From an uncultured Fluviicola sp. (GTDB taxonomy: Bacteria > Bacteroidota > Bacteroidia > Flavobacteriales_D > Crocinitomicaceae), in assembly GCF_902168135.1 (NCBI RefSeq), contig NZ_CABHOL010000044.1, positions 23,190 to 87,189 on the forward strand: a stretch of DNA of 64,000 nt. Reading direction: 5' to 3'. Positions 48,317 through 57,001 of this stretch are shown here, piece by piece; the first letter of the stretch is position 1; every line of letters begins with the position of its first letter. The notes below the pieces were generated by a model. It searched no databases, was not told the DNA's origin, and saw only the letters and a list, made by a program, of their open reading frames with translations. The translations under genes were made by a program, and so were the position numbers.

Positions 48317-51300
48317 ATGAAGAAACTATTTGCTTGGGTCATGATTGGCGCAATGGTTATGAGCCTTCGGATGCCTAACCCGCCTGACCAACCTTCCAAT
48401 TCACCACTATGGATGCGTTATCCGGTCATTTCACCGGATGGAAAAACAATCGTCTTTACCTATAAAGGAGACATTTACCAGGTTGCCGCAGCCGGAGGAA
48501 CTGCTGTACCTGTTACTTTGAGTGAAGCATACGATTTTATGCCCGTCTTTTCACCGGATGGAAAAACCATTTACTTCGCCTCTGACCGATATGGAAACTT
48601 CGACGTGTTCTCTGTTCCTTTACAAGGCGGAACAACCAAAAGACTGACATTCAACTCCAGCGGCGATTACCCGCAGTGTGTTTCACCGGATGGAAAACGC
48701 GTCGTTTTTACCGCAGCCCGCGTAGACAATGCAGCCATGTCACAATTTCCTTACGGAGCTTTGGGAGAGATCTACTCTGTCGGAATTGACGGAGGTCGTG
48801 AAAAACAGGAACTTTCGATCACAGCAGAAAATATCAAATGGAATAAAGCCGGAACGAAAATGATTTTCCACGACAAAAAAGGATACGAAGATCCCTGGAG
48901 AAAACACCACCAGTCTTCTGTAACCCGTGACCTGTGGATGTACGAAAAAAGCGGTGACAAATTCACCAAGCTGACAGAATTCGAAGGTGAAGACCGCAAC
49001 CCTGTTTGGAACAGCGACGAAAGCAGTATCTATTACCTGAGTGAGAAAAGTGGTTCCTACAATGTTTGGAAAATGAACCCAAGCTCACCTGCATCAGCAA
49101 CACAAGTTTCGAAATTCGACAAAAACCCGGTGCGTTTCCTTTCTATTTCAGAGAACAACACACTTTGTTACGGCTATGACGGTGAAATTTACACGCAAAA
49201 AGACGGTCAAAATCCGGAAAAAGTAAGCATTCAGATCAATACCGAAGACCGAAATGCCGATATCCAAAATAAAGTGGAAACCGGAGGCGCAGGTGAAATC
49301 GCTGTGTCATCGAATGGAAAAGAAGTCGTATTTACGAGCCACGGAGATGTTTTCGCGGTTTCCCTGGAGAATGGAGTTACCAAACAAATCACCAACACTC
49401 CCGAAGAAGAGCGAAATGTGAGTTTTTCACCGGACGGAAAAGCCATTTTGTATGCTTCCGAACGAAATAAGATCTGGGGAATTTACCAAACAACCAGGGT
49501 GCGGAAAGAAGACAGTTACTTCTATGCCTCTACCCTTTTGAAAGAAGAAGCATTGGTAGTTACCGAAAACGAATCCTTCCAGCCGCAATATTCACCGGAC
49601 GGAAAAGAAATCGCTTTCCTGGAAAACAGAACTGCAGTAAGCGTTTACAACATTGCTAGCAAGAAAATCCGTAACGTGCTTCCTGCAACGAAAAACTATT
49701 CTTACAGTGACGGTGATCAAACTTTCAACTGGGCACCTGACAGTAAGTACATCCTGGTTTCTTTCCTACAGGACGGAAACTGGCATGAGCAGATCGGGTT
49801 GGTGGATGTAAGCGGTGGAAAACCCATGCTTGAATTGACCCAAAACGGTTTTTCAAACGGCGGGCCGAAATTTCAAATGGACGGGAAAGCTGTTTTGTGG
49901 TTCTCCAACCGAGACGGAATGAAAAATGTGGCAAGCCATGGTTCCCAGCAGGATGCTTATGCGCTTTTCCTGGAACAAAACGCTTACGACCTGTTCAAAA
50001 TGAAAAAAGCAGATTACGAGCTTTGGAAGGAACAAAAAGAGAAGAACGACAAAGAGAAAGAGAAGTCCAAAGAACCTGAAACGGCTAAAAAAGGCAAAGG
50101 CGAAAAAGCAGATACAACTAAGAAAACCGAGCCTTTAAAAATCGATTTGAACGGATTATCAGATCGCCAGGTTCGTTTGACAGAAAACTCTTCCTTCCTG
50201 CAGGATGCATTCCTGGACCCGAAAGGTGAGAAACTGTACTACATCTCTCCCAATGAAGACGGCAACAACTTATATGTCCGTGACTTCAAAGACCATGAAA
50301 CGAAAATGCTTATCCCCTTAAAAGCGAGAGGCATCTGGAGTACTTCTATGGACAAGGACGGAAAGAACATTTTCGCCGTTATTGATGGAAAATTAACCCG
50401 TTTAGACCTGGAAAAAGGCGAACGAAAAGACATTCCTTTCAGAGCTGAACGTACCCAGGACAGTTATGCAGAACGCTCATACTTGTTCGAGCACATGTGG
50501 AGACAAGTCAAAACAAAATTCTATGTAGTGGATCTGCAGGGAACGGATTGGGATTATTACAAAACCACTTATGCCAAATTCCTCCCTCATATCAATAACA
50601 ACTACGACTTTGCTGAAATGTGCAGCGAATTATTGGGTGAATTGAATGCTTCCCACACAGGATGCCGGTTCTATTCCCGTAAGGAAAATGGCGACGAAAC
50701 AGCACAGCTTGGAGCTATTTTCGATGAAACGTTCACAGGAACAGGATTGAAAATCGCAGAAGTGCTGGATAAAGGACCTTTGGTTAGTGCCGAAACAAAA
50801 ATCAAAGCCGGGGCAATCATCGAAAAAATTGACGGTGTGGAAATCAAACCGGAACTGAATTACTACCCGCTGCTGAACCGCAAAACAGGAAAGACTGTTC
50901 TACTTGCCATTTACGATCCTGCAAGCGGGAAACGCTGGGAAGAGATCATTAAACCGATTTCTGCCGGAGCACAGAACGAATTGCTTTACCAGCGCTGGAT
51001 TAAACGTATGCAGGCCATGACAGAGAAATTATCCGACGGAAAATTAGGCTACATGCACGTTCGCGGAATGGACGATCACAGTTACCGCGAATTCTACAAC
51101 CAGGTTATGGGGAAATACATCAACAAAGAAGCTTTGATCGTAGACACGCGCTTCAACGGCGGTGGCTGGCTGCATGACGATCTGGCAACATTCCTTTCCG
51201 GAAAACAATACATCAATTTTGTTCCGAGAGGACAAAAGATAGGGATTGAACCGGGATCCAAATGGACCAAACCTAGCTGTGTGATCATGGGTGAAGGAAA

Positions 51301-51586
51301 CTACTCCGATGCACACATGTTCCCCGTTGTTTACAAAACATTGAATATCGGGAAACTGGTTGGTATGCCGGTTCCGGGAACAGGAACAGCTGTTTGGTGG
51401 GAAAACCTGCAGGATAACTCATTGGTATTCGGGATTCCACAGGTAGGTGTGATGACCATGGACGGAAAATACTACGAGAACAACCAGTGTGAACCGGATT
51501 ATAAAGTCGCAAACGATTACAACACTATGCTCAAAGGCGAAGATGCGCAATTGAAAAAAGCAGTGGATGTGTTGTTAGGAAAATAA
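48317..51586 (+). CDS. tricorn-type protease (S41 family)
   Basis: 1089 residues, close to archaeal Tricorn (about 1070). A hydrophobic N-terminal signal (MKKLFAWVMIGAMVMS) is followed by PD40-type propeller blades (YPVISPDGKTIVFTYKGDIYQVAAAGG; FSPDGKTIYFASDRYGNFDVFSVPL; SFSPDGKAILYASER). A lysine/glutamate-rich linker lies near residues 570-605, then a second propeller. The C-terminal part has the PDZ-like segment (GTGLKIAEVLDKGPL) and S41 catalytic domain: LNASHTG near residue 779 (Ser-His pair) and EGNYSDAHMFP near residue 996 with the likely nucleophile Ser, then CEPDYKVAND for the last acidic residue. It probably degrades peptides in the periplasm or at the surface. Confidence 0.92.
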   Translation: MKKLFAWVMIGAMVMSLRMPNPPDQPSNSPLWMRYPVISPDGKTIVFTYKGDIYQVAAAGGTAVPVTLSEAYDFMPVFSPDGKTIYFASDRYGNFDVFSVPLQGGTTKRLTFNSSGDYPQCVSPDGKRVVFTAARVDNAAMSQFPYGALGEIYSVGIDGGREKQELSITAENIKWNKAGTKMIFHDKKGYEDPWRKHHQSSVTRDLWMYEKSGDKFTKLTEFEGEDRNPVWNSDESSIYYLSEKSGSYNVWKMNPSSPASATQVSKFDKNPVRFLSISENNTLCYGYDGEIYTQKDGQNPEKVSIQINTEDRNADIQNKVETGGAGEIAVSSNGKEVVFTSHGDVFAVSLENGVTKQITNTPEEERNVSFSPDGKAILYASERNKIWGIYQTTRVRKEDSYFYASTLLKEEALVVTENESFQPQYSPDGKEIAFLENRTAVSVYNIASKKIRNVLPATKNYSYSDGDQTFNWAPDSKYILVSFLQDGNWHEQIGLVDVSGGKPMLELTQNGFSNGGPKFQMDGKAVLWFSNRDGMKNVASHGSQQDAYALFLEQNAYDLFKMKKADYELWKEQKEKNDKEKEKSKEPETAKKGKGEKADTTKKTEPLKIDLNGLSDRQVRLTENSSFLQDAFLDPKGEKLYYISPNEDGNNLYVRDFKDHETKMLIPLKARGIWSTSMDKDGKNIFAVIDGKLTRLDLEKGERKDIPFRAERTQDSYAERSYLFEHMWRQVKTKFYVVDLQGTDWDYYKTTYAKFLPHINNNYDFAEMCSELLGELNASHTGCRFYSRKENGDETAQLGAIFDETFTGTGLKIAEVLDKGPLVSAETKIKAGAIIEKIDGVEIKPELNYYPLLNRKTGKTVLLAIYDPASGKRWEEIIKPISAGAQNELLYQRWIKRMQAMTEKLSDGKLGYMHVRGMDDHSYREFYNQVMGKYINKEALIVDTRFNGGGWLHDDLATFLSGKQYINFVPRGQKIGIEPGSKWTKPSCVIMGEGNYSDAHMFPVVYKTLNIGKLVGMPVPGTGTAVWWENLQDNSLVFGIPQVGVMTMDGKYYENNQCEPDYKVANDYNTMLKGEDAQLKKAVDVLLGK

Positions 51587-51601
51587 TAAAAACATACTAA
51601 G

Positions 51602-51643
51602 AATCCCCGGCACTTCGACTACGTTCAGTGACCGGGGATTTTT
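51602..51643 (+). terminator. intrinsic terminator after the tricorn gene
   Basis: The outer stem AATCCCCGG/CCGGGGATT encloses an inner stem CACT/AGTG with loop TCGACTACGTTC. A T-rich tail follows. The inner segment CACTTCGACTACGTTCAGTG looks like a common dispersed palindrome of Bacteroidota. Confidence 0.9.
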
Positions 51644-51765
51644 GTTTTTCCCTAAAAAGGAATACATTGCACTACTGAAAACTGAAAACTATTCATGATG
51701 ACATTCGAACAAACCATTGCCAACAATCCAATCCGGTTTCCCAAACACCTTAACCCCGTTTTGAT

Positions 51766-52977
51766 ATGAAAGTGGGAATTTACATTTCCGGTCTTGGTCA
51801 GTCAGTTACCAATGAATCGGCGGAAAAATATACCGAGCGTCTGAAAAACGAATTAATGGTCAATACGCAAGGGAAAGAATTCGAAGTAAAAAAGGAGAAA
51901 ATCAAGTACCGGGAAGACAGGGAAAGCACGATTTATAGTATCTGCGACAAAACAACTCCGGACAATCCTGTTTATAAAATCTATGATTTTAAATACCATG
52001 AGATCCTGACTGCCAAATTCAACAGCTATTCGCTGATTGTGAAAAATCTGTGGTTGTTTTTGCTGGTTTTAAGAAAATTCCCGCTGATCCTGACCAGATT
52101 ATTTATCCGATCAAGTTACAATCGTCCGATGCAAACGGTTTATGTTTTTATGATCTTTCTAATTATTGCTTCGGCGGTATTGATCATGCTTCCGGCTACA
52201 GCAGAAGTAATAGCCAGTTTTTTAAAAAAGCAGGAAAACCTGGAAACAATAGCGGCATTTAAAAAAAGAGTCGGGATCGAGCATTTGCAACTCGACTTCT
52301 TTGAAAAACTATCACTTGCGATTGTTCCCATAACAGCAATGCTGCTCCTGATTGTTCCCAATGCAAACAACCTGCTTTCAAACCTGGCCACCGAATTCGT
52401 TTGTGCCAATGATTACATGCAGCGCGGATCTCAGAAAACGTTAATCCAGGGAAACCTGGAATTCCTGGTCGACTACATTTCCGAACACGAGGAAAATTGT
52501 CAGATTCACTTCCACGCCTATAGTTTCGGAAGTATTTTAGCCCTCGATTATGTATACCCGTATGGGAATAATCCTTCCCGGAATGCCGAACTTTTTTGCG
52601 AAGCCATCATCACCATAGGGACACCGTTCGAATTTGTCAATTCCTATTATCCGAAATTCTATAAAAATCGCCGGATGGAACTGGGAGACAAACTTCACTG
52701 GCTGAATGTCTACTCCATTGCTGATGCCCTGGGGACCAATTTCAGGAAAGATGCAAAAATCGGTGATGCGCAATTCGGCATCCAGGCAAATGCACTCAAA
52801 CCGGTGAACCTGAATTATGAAGTTTCCGCTCATAATCCAAACAGTATCATTGATTTCATCTCCCTTTACAGCATCAGAGTACACGGAATGTATTGGGATC
52901 CACAAGCAGAAGGAAAAAGCTGTCTCGGGCTTATTTACCGCGAAATGCATCAACGAAGTCTAATTGAAGTATCTTAG
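51766..52977 (+). CDS. membrane protein with a hydrolase-like domain
   Basis: 403 residues. The N-terminal 100 residues are soluble (KVGIYISGLGQSVTNESAEKYTERLKNELM). Two or three membrane helices lie near 120-150 and 180-205. The C-terminal part resembles an alpha/beta hydrolase: IHFHAYSFGSILALDYVYPYG near residue 250 has the nucleophile-elbow shape H-A-Y-S-F-G-S, in which the first Gly of G-x-S-x-G is Ala, followed by CEAIITIGTPFEFVNSYYP, typical of lipase-like serine hydrolases. The catalytic Asp and His are not certain. Family not recognised. Confidence 0.72.
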   Translation: MKVGIYISGLGQSVTNESAEKYTERLKNELMVNTQGKEFEVKKEKIKYREDRESTIYSICDKTTPDNPVYKIYDFKYHEILTAKFNSYSLIVKNLWLFLLVLRKFPLILTRLFIRSSYNRPMQTVYVFMIFLIIASAVLIMLPATAEVIASFLKKQENLETIAAFKKRVGIEHLQLDFFEKLSLAIVPITAMLLLIVPNANNLLSNLATEFVCANDYMQRGSQKTLIQGNLEFLVDYISEHEENCQIHFHAYSFGSILALDYVYPYGNNPSRNAELFCEAIITIGTPFEFVNSYYPKFYKNRRMELGDKLHWLNVYSIADALGTNFRKDAKIGDAQFGIQANALKPVNLNYEVSAHNPNSIIDFISLYSIRVHGMYWDPQAEGKSCLGLIYREMHQRSLIEVS

Positions 52978-53003
52978 TACTTCTTTGAAATGAACTCAAT
53001 ACG

Positions 53004-53588
53004 ATGAAACGACAATTTTTTCCATTTCTGATCTTTTCTGCCCTCACGGCTTGTTCTCCCCAACCAAAGGAAGTAGATCTGAAAATGCCGGAACCTGCTT
53101 CTCCGACATTGGAATATGCGGATATCTTACCTGTTAAAGACACACTTTTCGGAACACCTGATGAGTCCGGAAATTCTTTTGCATTCCTGAATAAAAAGGG
53201 CGATACCATTATTCAAACGGGAGAATTTGACAACTGTTTCAGCACAATTTTCACAACCTTCGCCTATGTGGCGGATGAACGTTTCAAAGACCGGGGAATG
53301 GTTGCCATCAACCGGAACAAAGAAGTCATTTTCGAAGCATATATTTTTGACAACGGCCCCGACTACATTGTGGAAGGCCTTTTCCGCATCAAACGAAACG
53401 GGAAGATAGGATTTGCGGACCCAAGCGGAAAAGTCGTGATCCCGGCCATTTACAGCTGCGCAGATCCTTTTGAGAACGGTAAAGCCAGGGTCGCTCTGAA
53501 TTGTGAGGTAATTAGTGACGGTGAGCACTCATCCTCAAAAAGTGACGAATGGTTTTATATTGATCAGCAGGGAAGGAAGATTCAATAA
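53004..53588 (+). CDS. WG-repeat lipoprotein
   Basis: 194 residues. A lipoprotein signal ends in the lipobox SALTAC (about residue 17). The mature part contains WG/KWG-type repeats: KKGDTIIQTGEFDNCFSTIFTTFAYV, then GMVAINRNKEVIFEAYIFDNGPDYIVEGLFRIKRNGKIGFADPSGKVVIPAIYSCADPFENGKARVALN and a final WFYIDQQGRKIQ. WG repeats form beta structures in secreted or surface proteins; no enzymatic role is known. It lies 26 bp after the preceding membrane protein gene. Confidence 0.86.
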   Translation: MKRQFFPFLIFSALTACSPQPKEVDLKMPEPASPTLEYADILPVKDTLFGTPDESGNSFAFLNKKGDTIIQTGEFDNCFSTIFTTFAYVADERFKDRGMVAINRNKEVIFEAYIFDNGPDYIVEGLFRIKRNGKIGFADPSGKVVIPAIYSCADPFENGKARVALNCEVISDGEHSSSKSDEWFYIDQQGRKIQ

Positions 53589-53621
53589 CAACTGATCGAT
53601 TTATAGAAGCACAAATACACA

Positions 53622-53978
53622 ATGAGCTACGACGTACAACTCTTCAGGATCGAAACAAGACAGCGCGAGGAACAAAGCAATGATCCTGATTTCTTTGAAA
53701 AAGAAGACTATCTGGTTCCTTTTTCTGCTGATCAAATCAAGGCATTAACCATCCGTTTGGAGCGTTATAAATTTGTCGAAGAAAGAAGAAGTACTTTCGG
53801 AACCCATTTTCACAACGATCAATACGGGATTTCAGCCCTACTGACAGACAGAGCAGTTTATTTTCAGTCAGGCTGGGACGGCGACGCCATTTTTGAATTA
53901 TCCATGACAGCCTCCGAATTTACAGACAGCGGTGAATTTGCAAAGTACGACCGGCAGAATAATGGTTGGGAAGATTAA
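53622..53978 (+). CDS. conserved hypothetical protein
   Basis: 118 residues, acidic, soluble, beginning MSYDVQLFRIETRQREEQSNDPDFFEKEDYLVPFSADQIKALTIRLERYKF and with an aromatic-rich C-terminal half (TFGTHFHNDQYGISALLTDRAVYFQSGWDGDAIFELSMTASEF). No signal peptide or known motif. Its 3' end comes within 25 bp of the csaA start. Not recognised as a named family. Confidence 0.7.
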   Translation: MSYDVQLFRIETRQREEQSNDPDFFEKEDYLVPFSADQIKALTIRLERYKFVEERRSTFGTHFHNDQYGISALLTDRAVYFQSGWDGDAIFELSMTASEFTDSGEFAKYDRQNNGWED

Positions 53979-54001
53979 ACAGTCCATTGAAAAAACTTAA
54001 A

Positions 54002-54343
54002 ATGAACACAAACACCCTCACCTGGAACGAATTCATGCACGTAGAAATGCGTGTAGGGACAATCCTTTCAGCAGAAATCTTTGCGGAAGTGCGTAATCCG
54101 GCTTACAAGATCACCATCGATTTCGGGGAATTCGGTCTGCGGAAGACATCTGCACAGGTTACGGCACTTTACACCCCCGAAGAACTGATCGGGAAACAAG
54201 TAGTCGCTGTTATCAACTTCCCGCCCAAACAAATTGCCAACATGATGAGCGAATGCCTGATACTGGGAGGAATCGGAGAGAACAAAGAGGTTACTTTATT
54301 GCAGCCGGAAAGAAAGGTGAAAAACGGAACACGGATTGGATAA
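54002..54343 (+). CDS. csaA: CsaA-type tRNA-binding-domain protein
   Basis: 113 residues from the ATG at 54002; the open frame starts 12 codons earlier inside the previous gene. It is the OB-fold tRNA-binding domain found in CsaA: WNEFMHVEMRVGTILSAEIFAEVRNPAYKITIDFGEFGLRKTSAQVTALYTPEELIGKQVVAVINFPPKQIANMMSECLILGG. CsaA is a dimeric secretion-related chaperone in Bacillus and binds tRNA-like shapes. Length (about 110) and the highly conserved FPPKQIAxxMSECL motif support the call. Regulation is not visible. Confidence 0.94.
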   Translation: MNTNTLTWNEFMHVEMRVGTILSAEIFAEVRNPAYKITIDFGEFGLRKTSAQVTALYTPEELIGKQVVAVINFPPKQIANMMSECLILGGIGENKEVTLLQPERKVKNGTRIG

Positions 54344-54453
54344 TGGAAAATTTTAAAATTGAAAAGGATTCGGTTATACTTTCTCAAATCAATTTCACTT
54401 ATCCGGATTTCTTCTTTTCAATTATCAATTTTTCAATTCTTTTGAATTTTGAA

Positions 54454-55059
54454 TTATACATTTTGAATTCTCTGCGCCTGCACCATATGTCGTTGGTTGT
54501 GATAGATCACAAACCGGAATGTGTCTCCCAATTTCAATTTGATGAGTTTCGAAATACTGATCGCTGTTCTGGTTTTGTTCAGGCTGATTTTGCGGGATTC
54601 CTCGAGTAAACGAAGCATTTGCTCCTGCTGGCTGATAAATTCGTCTATGACTTTTTTGTCCAGTTTGCTGTTCAGCGGATTCATATTTTTGAATGTCTTC
54701 ATGTTGTTGAGTTTCTGTTTCGGGAGCATGCTGTTCGCAAAATAGTTTCCCAACCAGCCGCTTTTGAAGACAGGATCGAAACAATGCTTAACATCCTCCC
54801 CCTCAGTCCCTCCCGACGAGTTCCTGTCGGGACAGGCTCTCCGAAGGGGGAAGGCAGCAATTCGTTTTTCAATTTCCGGGAGGTAAAAACGCCCGTACAA
54901 ATTCAGATGCTCCAAACATTCCAGTACGCTCCAGCTTTCGGAATGCTGTTTATAATTCAGCTGTTCTTCTGATTTTTCTTTCAGAGCTTCTGCCTCCAGA
55001 ATCAACTGTTTCGTTCTGTTCATCAGGTCTGTAATCAATACTTCTGTCTGTACTTTCAT
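54454..55059 (-). CDS. DinB family protein with an embedded palindromic insert
   Basis: 201 residues from the ATG at 55059 (MKVQTEVLITDLMNRTKQ); the open frame reaches 55113. The DinB fold is recognised by TKQLILEAEALKEKSEEQLNYKQHSESWSVLECLEHLNLYGRFYLPEIE and the C-terminal LKLGDTFRFVIYHNQRHMVQAQRI, where the His residues form the metal triad (HLNLYGR and YHNQRH). Residues near 70-88 (RRACPDRNSSGGTEGEDVKH) have different composition and correspond to the palindromic element 54797-54851. It is a metal-dependent DinB-like enzyme of unknown substrate (DinB family includes bacillithiol transferases). Confidence 0.85.
   Translation of the reverse strand: MKVQTEVLITDLMNRTKQLILEAEALKEKSEEQLNYKQHSESWSVLECLEHLNLYGRFYLPEIEKRIAAFPLRRACPDRNSSGGTEGEDVKHCFDPVFKSGWLGNYFANSMLPKQKLNNMKTFKNMNPLNSKLDKKVIDEFISQQEQMLRLLEESRKISLNKTRTAISISKLIKLKLGDTFRFVIYHNQRHMVQAQRIQNV
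54797..54851. repeat. palindromic element inside the DinB coding sequence
   Basis: The outer arms TCCCCCT (54797-54803) and AGGGGGA (54845-54851) enclose an inner stem TCCCGAC/GTCGGGA (54811-54817 with 54826-54832). The element of about 55 bp is read through in frame by the DinB gene. Comparable palindromes elsewhere in Bacteroidota are mostly intergenic. Confidence 0.75.
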
Positions 55060-55150
55060 CCGCTTTTGTTTAAGTTCCGGTCCACAGGCGCGGAACCATT
55101 GAATTTTCGACAAAGGTCAGACATAAGCCTTAAAAAAACATTGATTGAGA

Positions 55151-55684
55151 TCAAGACTTTTTCAGTCGTGAGAGTGTTTCCGGGGTCATGCGCAGATAGT
55201 TTGCAATGTGCCGGTTTGAGACTTCCTGGAACAGGATCGGACTTCTTCTGAGTACACGCTCATAGCGCTCTTTCGGGGAAGAAACCAGCAGATCCTTTTC
55301 GCGTTCTATTTGCTGGATGACCAAATCTTCCAGGATCTTTGCCCACAATTTCAGGTTGTTTTCGTCCCGGTAAATAAATTCCATGAACCCTTTTTTAGGA
55401 ATTACTTTTACCCGCGTTTTCTTCAGTGCCTGTATAACGAATTCCGACGGTTTTTCGGTTAAGAACGAATCCAGTGAAACCAAAATATTGTTTTGATAGC
55501 CAAAACGGATCGTCCGTTCTTCGTTCTCATCCAGGATATAAACCCGCAGACTGCCTTCTTCGACGAAATAGATATTGGTATCAATACTTCCTGCTGGCTT
55601 TAGAAATGCATTTCGTTCCAGGATCATTTCCCGGTCTATCAATTGATTGTTTTCAATAAGTGCAATCAGTTCATTCCTTTTCAT
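55151..55684 (-). CDS. Crp/Fnr family transcriptional regulator
   Basis: 177 residues. The N-terminal cyclic-nucleotide-binding domain is recognisable (ERNAFLKPAGSIDTNIYFVEEGSLRVYILDENEERTIRFGYQNNILVSLDSFLTEKPSEFVIQALKKTRVKVIPKKGFMEF). The C-terminal HTH is short: YERVLRRSPILFQEVSNRHIANYLRMTPETLSRLKKS, as in the Bacteroidota-type Crp proteins that bind DNA without a standard second domain. It is encoded 4 bp after the NTF2-like gene and probably senses a small molecule. Confidence 0.93.
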   Translation of the reverse strand: MKRNELIALIENNQLIDREMILERNAFLKPAGSIDTNIYFVEEGSLRVYILDENEERTIRFGYQNNILVSLDSFLTEKPSEFVIQALKKTRVKVIPKKGFMEFIYRDENNLKLWAKILEDLVIQQIEREKDLLVSSPKERYERVLRRSPILFQEVSNRHIANYLRMTPETLSRLKKS

Positions 55685-55688
55685 AAAC

Positions 55689-56048
55689 TCAATGAATACT
55701 TAAAGGAATATCGTACAACCTGTGAAAGGAAAGTTTATCCCAATATCCGCGCTGAAAGACAATTTTACCTTCTTTGACATGAAAGAAACCGCAGCCTCGC
55801 ATTTCCTTCGGGTCTTTCCATTCTAAGATCGCCCATTCTCCGTCCTCAAAAATATTTTCAGGAATACAGACCATTTCAGCACTTCCAAACTCCCGTTCAA
55901 ACATTTCCCTGATTGCGTCCTTGCCTATAACCGGTTCATTCGCTACCTGGTGATTGACCGCATTCTCAGCGTACAACTCAGCAATATTTTCGCTATCCGC
56001 TTCATTGAAAAAGCGAATCCATTTTTCTAAAACTTCTTTCGGTGTCAT
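55689..56048 (-). CDS. NTF2-like (SnoaL) family protein
   Basis: 119 residues from the ATG at 56048 (MTPKEVLEKWIRFFNEADSENIAELYAENAVNHQVANEPVIGKDAIREMFEREFGS); the open frame reaches 56141. This is the cone-shaped alpha+beta fold of NTF2/SnoaL proteins, with EDGEWAILEWKDPKEMRGCGFFHVKEGKIVFQRGYWDKLSF completing it. Such proteins catalyse polyketide or other small-molecule reactions or simply bind ligands. It is the upstream gene of the Crp/Fnr regulator (4-bp gap), so the pair may sense and process one compound. Confidence 0.88.
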   Translation of the reverse strand: MTPKEVLEKWIRFFNEADSENIAELYAENAVNHQVANEPVIGKDAIREMFEREFGSAEMVCIPENIFEDGEWAILEWKDPKEMRGCGFFHVKEGKIVFQRGYWDKLSFHRLYDIPLSIH

Positions 56049-56184
56049 GTGAATCCTTTGATGACTAAAAATACAAAGAAGGTCTGAAAAATCATTCCAC
56101 AACTGTAATTCCTGTAATCTTTCCATCTGATGATACAACACAAATCACACAGGATCTTCCCAAATTTTAGGTAAACAAACAAAT

Positions 56185-56919
56185 ATGCCCGAAGGTCCAT
56201 CCATAGTTATTCTAAAAGAGGAAGCCTGGAAGTTTACAGGAAAAAAAATCCTTTCAGTGAGAGGGAACAGTAAAATTGACCAAGCCAGGCTCGCAGATCA
56301 AAAAGTGATTTCGATCCAAAGCTGGGGCAAGCATTTCCTGCTCTGTTTCACAGGTTTCACGCTGCGCATTCATTTTCTCTTGTTCGGCAGTTACCGAATC
56401 GATGAAGAAAAACCGGGTACAGATCCACGCTTGTCGTTTACATTCGATAACGGCGAGTTGAACTTCTATTCCTGCTCGGTCAAATTCCTGGAAGGCGACC
56501 TGGACTCTCACTATGACTGGAGTGTTGATGTCATGAATGATGCCTGGGATGCAAAAAAAGCAAAAGCCAAACTCAAAGAACGCCCCAACATGCTTGTTTG
56601 TGATGCACTGCTCGAACAGGACATTTTTGCCGGTGTAGGAAATATTATTAAAAACGAAGTTTTGTACCGCATCAGAGTCCATCCGGAATCATTGATAGGA
56701 AAACTGCCTTCCAAAAAACTGGATGAACTGATCAAAGAAGCACGGATCTACAGCTTCCAGTTCTTAGAGTGGAAAAAACAATACGAACTAAAAAAGCACT
56801 GGCTCGCACATACAAAAGCCTGGTGCTTACGGTGCAACCTTCCCATCACTAAAAAACATACCGGAGCAAAGAACAGACGCAGTTTCAGCTGCTCAAACTG
56901 CCAGATCTTATACGCATAA
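56185..56919 (+). CDS. formamidopyrimidine-DNA glycosylase / endonuclease VIII-type DNA glycosylase
   Basis: 244 residues of the Fpg/Nei family. The N terminus MPEGPSIVILKEEA has the conserved Pro2-Glu3 nucleophile pair (the usual MPEGPE has a Ser here). H2TH signature NMLVCDALLEQDIFAGVGNIIKNEVLYRIRVHPES is present. The C-terminal zinc finger has WCLRCNLPITKKHTGAKNRRSFSCSNCQ with two CxxC pairs. It excises oxidised bases from DNA. The lack of a clear Nei-specific loop leaves the Fpg/Nei choice open. It is convergent with nothing and monocistronic. Confidence 0.93.
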   Translation: MPEGPSIVILKEEAWKFTGKKILSVRGNSKIDQARLADQKVISIQSWGKHFLLCFTGFTLRIHFLLFGSYRIDEEKPGTDPRLSFTFDNGELNFYSCSVKFLEGDLDSHYDWSVDVMNDAWDAKKAKAKLKERPNMLVCDALLEQDIFAGVGNIIKNEVLYRIRVHPESLIGKLPSKKLDELIKEARIYSFQFLEWKKQYELKKHWLAHTKAWCLRCNLPITKKHTGAKNRRSFSCSNCQILYA

Positions 56920-57001
56920 CCCAGGCTTCCGGGCACTATTTTTAAGATCTTGAAACTTGTTACCGGGTAAATCACTATTTTGCCGGTTCAAATCCTTCAC
57001 G

